Below, piece after piece: positions 19,551 through 28,711 of a DNA stretch of 51,437 nt. This DNA is from Candidatus Omnitrophota bacterium (GTDB lineage Bacteria > Omnitrophota > Gorgyraeia > Gorgyraeales > Gorgyraeaceae), in assembly GCA_018814825.1 (NCBI GenBank), contig JAHIYJ010000021.1:1-51437 (forward strand), read 5' to 3'. A program made the translations under genes and the position numbers. The notes under the pieces were generated by a model. That model saw only the letters and a list, made by a program, of their open reading frames with translations, was not told the DNA's origin and ran no database searches. Within the stretch, counting starts at the first letter, position 1. Every line of letters begins with the position of its first letter.

Positions 19551-20579
19551 ATGAAAAAAGTGGGAGTGCTGACGGGAGGAGGGGATTGCCCTGGCTTAAA
19601 CCCCGTTATAAGAGGGGTGGTCAGGTGTGCTATTAAAGAAGGTTACCAGGTGATAGGGATAAAAAATGGATGGAAAGGCATGGTCGATTGCGACACAGTG
19701 AATCTGGATCTGGCGACAGTTTCAGGTATCCTGTCCAAGGGCGGCACCATAATCGGCACTTCCAGGACCAACCCTTACAAGAAAGAAGGGTCTGTCCAGA
19801 AGGTAAAGGATAATTTCAAAAAATTAGGCCTGGAGGCTCTTATAGCCATAGGCGGGGAGGACACCCTGGGCGTGGCCGCAAAGCTCTGCGACGAGGGGCT
19901 CAATGTTGTAGGCGCCCCAAAGACCATTGATAATGATCTCTCGTGCACTGACGTGACATTCGGCTTTGATACCGCGATCAATATTGCCACCGAGGCCATT
20001 GACAGGCTGCACACAACAGCTGAATCACACAACAGAATAATGGTGGTCGAGGTGATGGGAAGGCATGCCGGCTGGATAGCGCTTGAGGCAGGGATAGCCG
20101 GAGGGGCGGACGTGATCCTGATACCGGAACTGCCCATAGACCTCATAGAAGTATGCGACCTTATTAAAAAACGCCACGAGAGGGGCAAGAGCTTCAGTAT
20201 AGTGGTGGTCGCCGAAGGCGCCAAGTTCAAGGAAGGTACCATGGTCATACAGGAAGAGAAACTCGACCAGTTCGGCCATGTCAGGCTTGGCGGCATAGGC
20301 CACATACTCGGGGACGAGATAGAGAAAAACACCGGCTATGAGACAAGGGTTACGGTGCTGGGCCACATACAGAGAGGCGGGACTCCTACGGCCTTTGACA
20401 GAGTGTTAGGCACGAGATTCGGCGTAAAGGCCATGGAGCTGGTGCTTAAAAAAGATTACGGCAAGATGACAGCGCTGGAGGGGCTCAAGATAAAGGCCGT
20501 GCCGATCAAGGCAGCCATCTCTAAATTAAAGACAGTTGACATGGAACTCTACGAGATAGCCAAGATATTCTTTGGATAA
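19551..20579 (+). CDS. pfkA: 6-phosphofructokinase, predicted PPi-dependent type
   Basis: GVLTGGGDCPGLNPVIRG; IGGEDTLG; APKTIDNDL; MGRHAGWIAL. Confidence 0.93.
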   Translation: MKKVGVLTGGGDCPGLNPVIRGVVRCAIKEGYQVIGIKNGWKGMVDCDTVNLDLATVSGILSKGGTIIGTSRTNPYKKEGSVQKVKDNFKKLGLEALIAIGGEDTLGVAAKLCDEGLNVVGAPKTIDNDLSCTDVTFGFDTAINIATEAIDRLHTTAESHNRIMVVEVMGRHAGWIALEAGIAGGADVILIPELPIDLIEVCDLIKKRHERGKSFSIVVVAEGAKFKEGTMVIQEEKLDQFGHVRLGGIGHILGDEIEKNTGYETRVTVLGHIQRGGTPTAFDRVLGTRFGVKAMELVLKKDYGKMTALEGLKIKAVPIKAAISKLKTVDMELYEIAKIFFG

Positions 20580-20596
20580 TTAAATATAGTTTTTAT

Positions 20597-20633
20597 CAAA
20601 CCCGCATTGCAATTAAATTGCAATGCGGGTTTG
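20597..20633. repeat. Palindrome downstream of pfk (copy 2)
   Basis: CAAACCCGCATTGCAATT A AATTGCAATGCGGGTTTG; identical to copy 1 except the central base. Confidence 0.95.
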
Positions 20634-20646
20634 GAGTGTAATTCTT

Positions 20647-21210
20647 ATGAAAAATAAAATAGAAGCATCTATAAAGGAAGACATACAGGTAAAAGAGGAA
20701 CTCCTCAAGAACCAGGCCTCGAACATATATAAGCTGGCCAGGATGATGCTTGAGACCGTGAAAAAAGGGAACAAGATACTTATTTTCGGAAATGGCGGCT
20801 CGGCGGCCGATAGCCTGCATATCGCCGCGGAACTTGTCGGAAGGTTCAAGAAAGAAAGACGCTCTCTCCCGGCCATCGCCCTCTCTTCCAATGTAGCCAT
20901 CCTCACGGCCCTGGCAAATGACTATAGCTTCGAGCGCATCTTCGAGAGGCAGGTCGAGGCGCTGGGCGAAAAAGGGGACATGGCCCTGGGGATATCCACA
21001 AGCGGAAAATCCGAAAACGTGTTCCGAGGAATACTAAAGGCGTCAAAGATAAAAATGAAAACCGCTGTGCTGACAGGTAAATACAAGGGAAGGCTATCCC
21101 GGATAGCTGACCTATCCGTCTGTGTACCTTCAGACAATACGCCGCGCGTGCAGGAATCTCACATTACAATAGGCCATATCGTGTGCGAGTTAATAGAAAA
21201 TGGGTTATAA
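20647..21210 (+). CDS. gmhA: SIS-domain phosphoheptose isomerase
   Basis: [37 protein letters not shown]. Confidence 0.93.
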   Translation: MKNKIEASIKEDIQVKEELLKNQASNIYKLARMMLETVKKGNKILIFGNGGSAADSLHIAAELVGRFKKERRSLPAIALSSNVAILTALANDYSFERIFERQVEALGEKGDMALGISTSGKSENVFRGILKASKIKMKTAVLTGKYKGRLSRIADLSVCVPSDNTPRVQESHITIGHIVCELIENGL

Positions 21211-21691
21211 CAAGATAAAGACCCTGACGGGGCTTAAGAGGGATTTAAAGGCTCTTAGGGCGAGAAAAAAGAAGATTGTCTTTACTAACGGGTGTTTTGA
21301 TATCCTTCATCCTGGTCACGTGGACTACCTCGCTAAGGCAAAGTCGCTGGGAGATGTGCTTGTCGTAGGGCTGAACAGCGACTCTTCTGTCAGGAGATTA
21401 AAAGGTAATGCCCGGCCGATCATGTCTCAGGACAGCAGGGCGAAGGTATTGTCCGGCCTTGAAAGTGTGGATTTTATCGTCATATTCTCAGAACCAATTC
21501 CCATAAAGTTGATCAAGGCCGTAAGCCCGGACGTCCTCGTCAAGGGCGGGGATTGGGCTGTAAAAGATATAGTGGGTGCTGATTTTGTCCAGCGCGAGGG
21601 CGGAAAGGTAAAGAGCCTGCCGTACCTGAACGGCCATTCAACAAAGGCCGTTATAAAAAAAATCCTCTTGAATTGTCAGGCTGGGCGATAG
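21200..21691 (+). CDS. D-glycero-beta-D-manno-heptose-1-phosphate adenylyltransferase (RfaE domain II)
   Basis: [43 protein letters not shown]. Confidence 0.94.
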   Translation: MGYNKIKTLTGLKRDLKALRARKKKIVFTNGCFDILHPGHVDYLAKAKSLGDVLVVGLNSDSSVRRLKGNARPIMSQDSRAKVLSGLESVDFIVIFSEPIPIKLIKAVSPDVLVKGGDWAVKDIVGADFVQREGGKVKSLPYLNGHSTKAVIKKILLNCQAGR

Positions 21692-21692
21692 C

Positions 21693-22112
21693 ATGAAAAA
21701 GATACTTCGAATTATAGACGCGAACTTAAACAGGGCCAGGGAAGGGCTCAGGGTCTGCGAGGACATATCCAGGTTTACCATGCCAAAAAAATCTCTCGCG
21801 GGATTATTAAAAAATGCCAGGCACTCCGCGACCAGGGCTGTTTTAAGCTCCAAAAACCTCGCTTTGAAAAAACTTGTCAGCTCAAGAGATGTAAAAAAAG
21901 ACCTCATGAAATTCAGTGACCTGAAAAGATCAAAAGGCAACGGCCTGTCCGGCGTATTCATGGCCAACATAGAACGCGCGAAAGAATCCTTAAGGGTCCT
22001 TGAGGAATGCACTAAGGTAATTGATGAAGCCGCAAGCCGCAGATACAGAAATATAAGATTTAAAGTATACGAAATCGAAAAAAAATACAATGACTCAGCT
22101 AGAATACGCTAA
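21693..22112 (+). CDS. ThiE N-terminal-like helical domain protein (thiamine-phosphate pyrophosphorylase-associated)
   Basis: MKKILRIIDANLNRAREGLRVCEDISRF...RAKESLRVLEECTK; next to thiC. Confidence 0.75.
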   Translation: MKKILRIIDANLNRAREGLRVCEDISRFTMPKKSLAGLLKNARHSATRAVLSSKNLALKKLVSSRDVKKDLMKFSDLKRSKGNGLSGVFMANIERAKESLRVLEECTKVIDEAASRRYRNIRFKVYEIEKKYNDSARIR

Positions 22113-23367
22113 ACTGAATAAGACGTCTCCCGAGATGCGCTATGTCTCAAAGAAGGAAGGCGTCCCGCCCGAGGTTTTAAGGAAACGCGTCAAGAACGGC
22201 AGCGTGGTTATCCTGAAAAACTCCAGGCGAAAGATACGGCCATGCGCTGTCGGAGAAGGCCTTGCCACCAAGGTAAACGCTAATCTCGGCACGTCCATGG
22301 ACAGGGTAAATGTTAATCTCGAACTAAAAAAACTGCGAACCGCCATACAGTACGGCGCGGACACGGTCATGGATCTCAGCACGGGCGGTGACATAAGAAA
22401 GATCCGCAGGGCTATATTGAGAAACTCGACAGTCCCTGTGGGCACTGTCCCTGTGTATCAGGCGGTGATAGAGGCCTGCTCCAGAAAAGGTAAGATATCC
22501 CTGATGACAAAAGAGGATATCCTGTCCGTATTGGAGGAACAGGCCCAGGACGGCGTTGATTTTTTCACTGTCCACTGCGGCGTGACTCAGGATGTACTGA
22601 GCCGCCTGAAAAAAAAGAAAAGGCTCATAGAAATGGTCTCGAGAGGCGGCGTCTTTCTCGCGGAATGGATGATATTAAACAAAAAAGAGAACCCTTTTTA
22701 TGAGTATTTTGATGATGTTGTAAAAATAGCGAAAAAATACGACATAGTCCTGAGCCTCGGGGACGGTATGAGGCCGGGCGCGCTTGTGGACGCGACAGAC
22801 AGACCTCAGATCCAGGAGCTGATTATCCTCGGGGAGCTGGCGGCAAAGGCTAGGAAAAATGACGCGCAGGTTATTATCGAGGGCCCCGGACATGTCCCCA
22901 TTGACCAGATAGAGTCAAACGTAATGATACAGAAAAAAATATGCGACAATGCGCCCTTTTATGTCCTGGGCCCCCTGGTTACGGATATCGCCCCGGGATA
23001 CGACCATATAGTAGGAGCCATAGGAGGGGCGATGGCTGGAGCTTACGGGGCTGACTTCCTGTGTTACGTAACCCCTTCCGAACATCTCAGGATACCGGAC
23101 GAAAACGATGTGAAAGACGGAGTCATTGCGTCGAGGATAGCGGCGCACGCGGCCGATATAGCAAAGCGTGTGCCCGGCGCGCTGGAGAAGGATAGAAGGA
23201 TGTCTTTTTATCGCGCGCGGCGCGACTGGAAATCTCAGATAAAAGAATCCATAGACCCCGTAAAAGCCGCCAGATACAGGAAATCAGCCATGCCGAAGAA
23301 AAGCGACGTCTGCACCATGTGCAGTGATTACTGCTCCATGAAAATAATAAAGAGGTACTTTAGATGA
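22090..23367 (+). CDS. thiC: Phosphomethylpyrimidine synthase
   Basis: GADTVMDLSTGGDI, IEGPGHVPIDQIESN, C-terminal CTMCSDYCSMK. Confidence 0.97.
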   Translation: MTQLEYAKLNKTSPEMRYVSKKEGVPPEVLRKRVKNGSVVILKNSRRKIRPCAVGEGLATKVNANLGTSMDRVNVNLELKKLRTAIQYGADTVMDLSTGGDIRKIRRAILRNSTVPVGTVPVYQAVIEACSRKGKISLMTKEDILSVLEEQAQDGVDFFTVHCGVTQDVLSRLKKKKRLIEMVSRGGVFLAEWMILNKKENPFYEYFDDVVKIAKKYDIVLSLGDGMRPGALVDATDRPQIQELIILGELAAKARKNDAQVIIEGPGHVPIDQIESNVMIQKKICDNAPFYVLGPLVTDIAPGYDHIVGAIGGAMAGAYGADFLCYVTPSEHLRIPDENDVKDGVIASRIAAHAADIAKRVPGALEKDRRMSFYRARRDWKSQIKESIDPVKAARYRKSAMPKKSDVCTMCSDYCSMKIIKRYFR

Positions 23368-24269
23368 AAAAGATACTTGTGATAGGTTCCGTGGCGCTTG
23401 ATACCATAACTACCCCGATGGGCAGTTCCAGGGAAGTGCTCGGGGGCTCGGCTACCTATTTTTCCATAAGCGCGAGTTTTTTCGCGCGGGTTAACCTGGT
23501 GGCCACCGTGGGCATGGATTTCCCGGACAGGCACCGCTCGCTGATAAAATCTTTCGGCGTGGACACTAAGGGGCTGGAAACGAAAAAAGGCAAGACCTTC
23601 AGGTGGAAAGGCTCTTACGTGGAGGACCTGAACTGCGCGAAGACCATAGAGACGCAGCTGAACGTATTCGCCGACTTCAGGCCGAAGATACCCGGGGTTT
23701 ACAAAAACAGCGAGTTTATTTTCCTGGCCAATATAGACCCGGACCTCCAACTTTTCATACTAAAGCAGTTTAAGGGCAAGAGGTTTATCGGCTGCGATTC
23801 CATGAACTACTGGATCCAGAACAAGGGACCCGCGCTTAAAAGGCTCATGAAAAAGGTCTCTTTCGTGTTCTTAAACGACGCGGAGGCGAGGCTGTTTTCG
23901 GGAGAGTCAAACATAATGAAGGCCGGGAAATACCTGCTCTCGCTGGGTCCGCGCTTAGCTATCATAAAGAGAGGGGAATACGGCGCCATACTCTTTGCTA
24001 AAGACAGGCTGCTTCTTTTGACGCCAGCGTACCTGCTGGAGACTGTCTGTGACCCGACAGGCGCCGGCGACACGTTCGCCGGAGGGTTTATGGGGTATCT
24101 GGCCAGGTCTGGCAGAATAAATGACGAGACCGTGCGTAGCGCATTGCTCCACGGTTCCGTGATGGCGTCTTTTACGGTCGAGGATTTCAGCGTAAACAGG
24201 TTTCTTAAGCTGAAAAAGAAAGATATAGAAAAGAGGTATAATAATTTCAGGAAATTGACAATGGCGTAA
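23364..24269 (+). CDS. PfkB family carbohydrate kinase
   Basis: VIGSVALDTITTP; DPTGAGDTFAGGFMGYL. Confidence 0.92.
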   Translation: MKKILVIGSVALDTITTPMGSSREVLGGSATYFSISASFFARVNLVATVGMDFPDRHRSLIKSFGVDTKGLETKKGKTFRWKGSYVEDLNCAKTIETQLNVFADFRPKIPGVYKNSEFIFLANIDPDLQLFILKQFKGKRFIGCDSMNYWIQNKGPALKRLMKKVSFVFLNDAEARLFSGESNIMKAGKYLLSLGPRLAIIKRGEYGAILFAKDRLLLLTPAYLLETVCDPTGAGDTFAGGFMGYLARSGRINDETVRSALLHGSVMASFTVEDFSVNRFLKLKKKDIEKRYNNFRKLTMA

Positions 24270-24342
24270 GACCCCTCGCAGCATATACTGAAACACAAAG
24301 GCTGCTCGGGGCTGGGCGCGCAATCAAAAAGACGAGTTGGCC

Positions 24343-24416
24343 GCGGGTGTAGTTCAATGGTAGAACTCGAGCTTCCCAAGTTCGCAGCGTGGGTTCGATT
24401 CCCATCACCCGCTCCA
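24343..24416 (+). tRNA. tRNA-Gly(CCC), CCA encoded
   Basis: GCGGGTG/CACCCGC acceptor, GTTC/GAAC D-stem, CGAGC-TTCCCAA-GTTCG anticodon arm, GTGGGTTCGATTCCCAT T-arm. Confidence 0.96.
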
Positions 24417-24594
24417 AAATACTGTTGGGAAGAGGACCCAAAAAAGGGGTTTTAGGGGAAAAGAGTGTTTTCCCCTATCGGCGCACTACACTTCTTTGCG
24501 GAAGGAAGAAAAACATTAAAAAGAAACCATCAAGGGTTTCTTTTTAAGGAGTGAGCGGAGCGAACGACGGGTTCGATTCCCATCACCCGCTCCA
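24391..24594. mobile_element. tRNA-Gly 3'-end-bounded mini-insert (att-like direct repeats)
   Basis: 26-bp direct repeat GGGTTCGATTCCCATCACCCGCTCCA at 24391-24416 and 24569-24594; two perfect hairpins between. Confidence 0.65.
24516..24547. terminator. Bidirectional terminator-like hairpin inside the mini-insert
   Basis: TTAAAAAGAAACC ATCAAG GGTTTCTTTTTAA. Confidence 0.6.
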
Positions 24595-24645
24595 TGGTTC
24601 GACGCGGCCGTCAAAGACATACTAATATCATTAGGGTATAAAGAG

Positions 24646-24948
24646 ATGGATATAAAGAGATTCGTTAACAAATTTTCCATGAGAAAGCAAAGAAACGTAT
24701 TTCGCGCCGTGGTGAAATGCTCCGAGTGCGGGGAAGAGGTGCGCGTAAGGATAGAGTTCTCATCCGACTTCCAGGCCGAGTATAATCAAACTAATCCCGA
24801 ACATTGTTATACCATAAAAAAAGAGATCATAGGCAAAAACTGCTACAACCTTATGAAGCTCTCCCTGGCGCTTACTAGAGAGGCGAAACTGTTGTTTGCC
24901 GATAAGCAGGGCTGTGAATTTATAACGTTCGAAAGAGAGACCGGCTGA
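24646..24948 (+). CDS. Hypothetical protein with one CxxC motif
   Basis: 100-aa ORF, KCSECGEEVRVR; 2-nt gap to the downstream ATPase. Confidence 0.6.
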   Translation: MDIKRFVNKFSMRKQRNVFRAVVKCSECGEEVRVRIEFSSDFQAEYNQTNPEHCYTIKKEIIGKNCYNLMKLSLALTREAKLLFADKQGCEFITFERETG

Positions 24949-24950
24949 CT

Positions 24951-26570
24951 ATGTCACACAGCAGGACATCCATACTGAATCTGCTCGCGCGCCGAATCAA
25001 CTCCTTTTCAGAGGGCTACAGGCAGAATATAGCCATCCTGGGCGAACCCTGCATAGGGAAGACCTCCCTTATTAAACAGCTACTCGACTCAGGGGACGTA
25101 AAAAAAGAATCCGTCATCCCTGTCTACATAGAGGTCAAGATAGAGCCCTTTGAGTTTTACGCTAAGCGATTCATAAAATCCGCCCTTTTCCAGCTGTTCC
25201 ACTCAGACCCCCTGGCGGCGCAACCCACTGACGCCATGGTCCTGATAGAGGACCTCGCGAGGCAGTATCCAAAGACGGCCGAGGCGTGTCAACGTGTCCT
25301 GCGTGACATAGAAAAAGGCCGTCTTGACGAGGCCTATTCGTATCTATTGGACATACCCGCGGCCATGTGCGAAGAGAGCAAAAAAAGATGCCTCTTGATC
25401 ATGGATGAATTCCATAACCTTGACAACTTCACGCTCAAGCACGCGTTCGGGACACTGGCGAAAAAAATAATGATCCAGAAAGACACGATGTTCCTCCTTA
25501 TCAGCTCCAAAAACACGCTGTCCCAGCGCCTCTTGTCCGAAAAGCTCTCGCTTCTTTTCGGAAATTTCGAGAAGATACTCATACCGCCTTTTGACGCCGA
25601 CATGAGCAGGTCTTTTCTGCAGGATATCTTAAAGGACATACCCCTGCCGCAGGCCTATATAGATTTTATAGCCTCGTTTACCGGCAATAAGCCCTTTTAT
25701 ATGCGCGTGATATGTGACGAGATAGAGAAAGCCGTGTTTTCGGACAAGGTCCGCCGGGATGATTATCCCGGCCTTATAGAGCATGCTGTCACCGCGTCAC
25801 TATTCAGGAAAAACGGGGTACTGAATAACTTGTTCTCGAGTTTCTTCTTTAAGATTTCGGACGGTAAGCTTCTCTCACGCTCAGCCGCGGCCCTTATAGC
25901 GCTCTCATCCGAAAACAAGAAGCAGCATGAGATAGTAAAGTCAGCGCGGCTTCAGGCCCGCGACTGTTCCAGGATATTGAACAGGCTCGTGGAGATGGAT
26001 ATAATCGCGCGGAACGGGTCGCTCTACAGGTTCAGGGAAAAGCTATTCGCCTTCTGGCTCAAATCCGTGTACATAAAAAGGATAATGTCCTTCAGCATAG
26101 ACGAGACTGTCGAGGAAAAGTGTTTCATAAAAGACGTGTCCGGGCATCTTAACGTCTTCATGGCGGAATTCGAGAAAGAGCTTTCGGCGAGGATCACTGA
26201 CCTGTTTAAGCTGTTCAAGAACGACGTAATACAGTTGAATGGGCGGCGGCACAAGTTTATTTCTTTCAACTCTGTCCAGAGGCTCGAAAACGCCTCGCTG
26301 AACGGGACGAGTTTTATGGCGGAAAGCGGCAAGCTCAACTGGCTCTGCACCGTCAAAAAAGAACCTGTCACTGAAAACGACATATCTGACCTTGTGAATG
26401 GCTCCAAAAAGAAAAACGGCAAGACCAGGATAAACAGAAATATCGTAATCGCCCTGGCGGGCATAAACGAGAACGCTTACCTAATGGCCAAAGAGGCCAA
26501 ATTCTGGGTGTGGGACCTGGACAGCCTCAACGTGCTGATGGAGCTGTATGGTAAGCCGCATGTATACTGA
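24951..26570 (+). CDS. AAA/STAND-like ATPase (ATPase_2/DUF234-type) with C-terminal nuclease-fold-like region
   Basis: Walker A GEPCIGKTSLIKQL, Walker B KRCLLIMDEFHN, winged-helix-like region, C-terminal NWLCTVKKEP. Confidence 0.75.
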   Translation: MSHSRTSILNLLARRINSFSEGYRQNIAILGEPCIGKTSLIKQLLDSGDVKKESVIPVYIEVKIEPFEFYAKRFIKSALFQLFHSDPLAAQPTDAMVLIEDLARQYPKTAEACQRVLRDIEKGRLDEAYSYLLDIPAAMCEESKKRCLLIMDEFHNLDNFTLKHAFGTLAKKIMIQKDTMFLLISSKNTLSQRLLSEKLSLLFGNFEKILIPPFDADMSRSFLQDILKDIPLPQAYIDFIASFTGNKPFYMRVICDEIEKAVFSDKVRRDDYPGLIEHAVTASLFRKNGVLNNLFSSFFFKISDGKLLSRSAAALIALSSENKKQHEIVKSARLQARDCSRILNRLVEMDIIARNGSLYRFREKLFAFWLKSVYIKRIMSFSIDETVEEKCFIKDVSGHLNVFMAEFEKELSARITDLFKLFKNDVIQLNGRRHKFISFNSVQRLENASLNGTSFMAESGKLNWLCTVKKEPVTENDISDLVNGSKKKNGKTRINRNIVIALAGINENAYLMAKEAKFWVWDLDSLNVLMELYGKPHVY

Positions 26571-26576
26571 CGCTGT

Positions 26577-27068
26577 ATGAAAATAGGGGTAATATCAGAT
26601 ACGCATATCCCGATTAACTGCTGCGACCTTCCTTCTGAGCTTATCAGTGCTCTTAAGGGCTGTGACCTCATCGTGCACGCCGGAGACCTGATAGACCTCT
26701 TTGTTCTGGAAGAACTTAAAAAGATATCGAAGGTAGAGGCTGTCTGCGGCAATATGGACCTGCCAAGGGCGCAGGCGGCGCTGGAAAAGAAGAAAATCAT
26801 TAAGGTGGCAGGGAAAACAATATGCGTTATGCACGGATACGGAAATCCTGACATGCTCGTATCCATCCTGAAGGAGGAGTTTTTAAGCCAGAAGCCGGAT
26901 ATAATAATCTTCGGCCACTCGCATATGCCTATGAGCGAATACATAGATAACGTCCTTTTCTTTAACCCAGGGAGTGCCACGGACACCACGTTCGCTCCTT
27001 ACAGGTCATACGGCATGATTGAGATAGAAGACGGGGAAATAAAGGCAGCTATACATAAGCTAAGCTAA
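26577..27068 (+). CDS. YfcE/MJ0936-type metallophosphodiesterase
   Basis: GVISDTHIP, HAGD, GNMD, HGY, FGHSHMP, FNPGSATD. Confidence 0.93.
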   Translation: MKIGVISDTHIPINCCDLPSELISALKGCDLIVHAGDLIDLFVLEELKKISKVEAVCGNMDLPRAQAALEKKKIIKVAGKTICVMHGYGNPDMLVSILKEEFLSQKPDIIIFGHSHMPMSEYIDNVLFFNPGSATDTTFAPYRSYGMIEIEDGEIKAAIHKLS

Positions 27069-27087
27069 CTTTACGGGAAGGTATGTT

Positions 27088-27549
27088 ATGGATCGATTAT
27101 GGGCTCCATGGAGAAGTAAATTCGTGAGAGGGAAGAAAAAAAAGAAATGCATATTCTGTGTCAAAAAAACCGGGGCCGCGGAATCTCGGATTGTTAAAAA
27201 ATCAAAATTCTCATTTGCTATGTTAAACACATACCCCTATAATAATGGTCATGTGATGGTGAGCCCTTACAGGCATGTAAAAGACCTCAAGGGGCTTGAC
27301 GACAGGGAACTCCTTGACATCATGAATCTTGTCCAGGACATGCAGCGTCTGCTGGAGAAGAAACTGAAACCCCATGGGTTCAATATTGGCATTAATACAG
27401 GCACGGTGGCGGGGGCGGGATACAAGGACCATATTCATATACATATAGTGCCCAGATGGAGCGGGGACACAAATTTTATGCCTGTCACAGGCACTACAAA
27501 GGTGCTCCCGCAGTCCCTGAAAGAACTGCGGAGGCTCTTAAAAAGTTAA
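27088..27549 (+). CDS. HIT family hydrolase
   Basis: CIFC zinc motif, YNNGHVMVSPYRHVKDL, HIHIHIVPRWSGD. Confidence 0.95.
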   Translation: MDRLWAPWRSKFVRGKKKKKCIFCVKKTGAAESRIVKKSKFSFAMLNTYPYNNGHVMVSPYRHVKDLKGLDDRELLDIMNLVQDMQRLLEKKLKPHGFNIGINTGTVAGAGYKDHIHIHIVPRWSGDTNFMPVTGTTKVLPQSLKELRRLLKS

Positions 27550-27556
27550 GGAAGAT

Positions 27557-28711
27557 ATGCTGACGCGCAAAGACATAGAGGAAAAGGAAAGCAAACTGCT
27601 CGCTCCTTACGCCATGCGCAGTAAGGACACCAAAGGCAGGAGATACCCTGAGGCGCAACCAAAATACAGGTCCTGCTACCAGAGAGACAGGGATAGGGTC
27701 ATACACAGCGCGGCGTTCCGCAAGCTCGAGTATAAAACACAGGTCTTCGTAAACCACGAAGGAGATTATTACAGGACAAGACTGACGCATACCCTTGAAG
27801 TCAGTCAGATAGCGAGATCTATAGCGAGGGTCATGACATTAAACGAGGACCTGGTGGAGTCCATCGCGCTCTCCCATGATATAGGCCATCCGCCATTTGG
27901 GCACGCGGGAGAAGAGACCCTGGGCCATCTCATGAAAGACAGGGGCGGCTTTGACCATAACCTCCAGGGGCTCAGGGTAGTAGACGAGCTGGAGCAAAGA
28001 TACCCGAAATTCTCAGGACTGAACCTCACCTGGGAGGTCAGGGAAGGCATAAACAAACACACCACGATGTTTGACAAGGCCGATAGGCTGGTCGAGCTGG
28101 AACCCGAGTTCTCGCCCACACTGGAGACCCAGGTCGTGGACGCCGCGGACGAGATAGCGTATGACAATCATGACATCGACGACGGCCTTACCTCAGGCCT
28201 GATAGACGAGAAACAGCTGTCCAGGCTGGAATTATGGCGGGCCGCGAGACTTGAGGTAAAAAAAAGGAGCTCGAGCCTCCCTGATAAGATAAGGAGGTAC
28301 CAGATAATAAGGTCTCTGATAGACCAGCAGATAAAGGACCTCCTTAAAGCGTCCGAAAAAAACATCAGGGAAAAGGACATAAAAAAATTATCTGACGTGA
28401 AGAAGTGCCCCGAGAAGCTTATTTCTTTTTCAGGGGACATGAAAGCCAAGCGCTCTGAATTCAGGGTGTTTCTCATGAAGAACCTGTACAGTAATTTCAG
28501 GGTAATACGCATGTCGGATAAGGCCAGGAGGTTTATCACCGAACTTTTTAACGTCTATTTGGAAAAGCCCGAACAGCTTCCGCCTTCTGACCAGGGAAAG
28601 ATAAAAAAATACGGCATCCACAGGGTCGTATGCGATTATATAGCCGGAATGACGGATAGGTATGCCCTGAACGAGTACAAGAAATTATTCGACCCTTATG
28701 AACGAGTTTGA
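27557..28711 (+). CDS. dGTPase-like HD-domain protein
   Basis: RDRDRVIHSAAFRKLEYKTQVF, RTRLTHTLEVSQIARSIAR, ALSHDIGHPPFGHAGE. Confidence 0.94.
   Translation: MLTRKDIEEKESKLLAPYAMRSKDTKGRRYPEAQPKYRSCYQRDRDRVIHSAAFRKLEYKTQVFVNHEGDYYRTRLTHTLEVSQIARSIARVMTLNEDLVESIALSHDIGHPPFGHAGEETLGHLMKDRGGFDHNLQGLRVVDELEQRYPKFSGLNLTWEVREGINKHTTMFDKADRLVELEPEFSPTLETQVVDAADEIAYDNHDIDDGLTSGLIDEKQLSRLELWRAARLEVKKRSSSLPDKIRRYQIIRSLIDQQIKDLLKASEKNIREKDIKKLSDVKKCPEKLISFSGDMKAKRSEFRVFLMKNLYSNFRVIRMSDKARRFITELFNVYLEKPEQLPPSDQGKIKKYGIHRVVCDYIAGMTDRYALNEYKKLFDPYERV

Noticed and set aside
24247-24441. Minus-strand ORF MGPLPNSILERVMGIEPTLRTWEARVLPLNYTRG...
   Set aside because: It is the antisense of tRNA-Gly; GIEPTLRTWEARVLPLNYTR is a familiar spurious translation of tRNA-Gly genes
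24417-24568. Integrase or toxin-antitoxin gene inside the tRNA-bounded insert
   Set aside because: Only about 150 nt with no supported ORF; hairpins only
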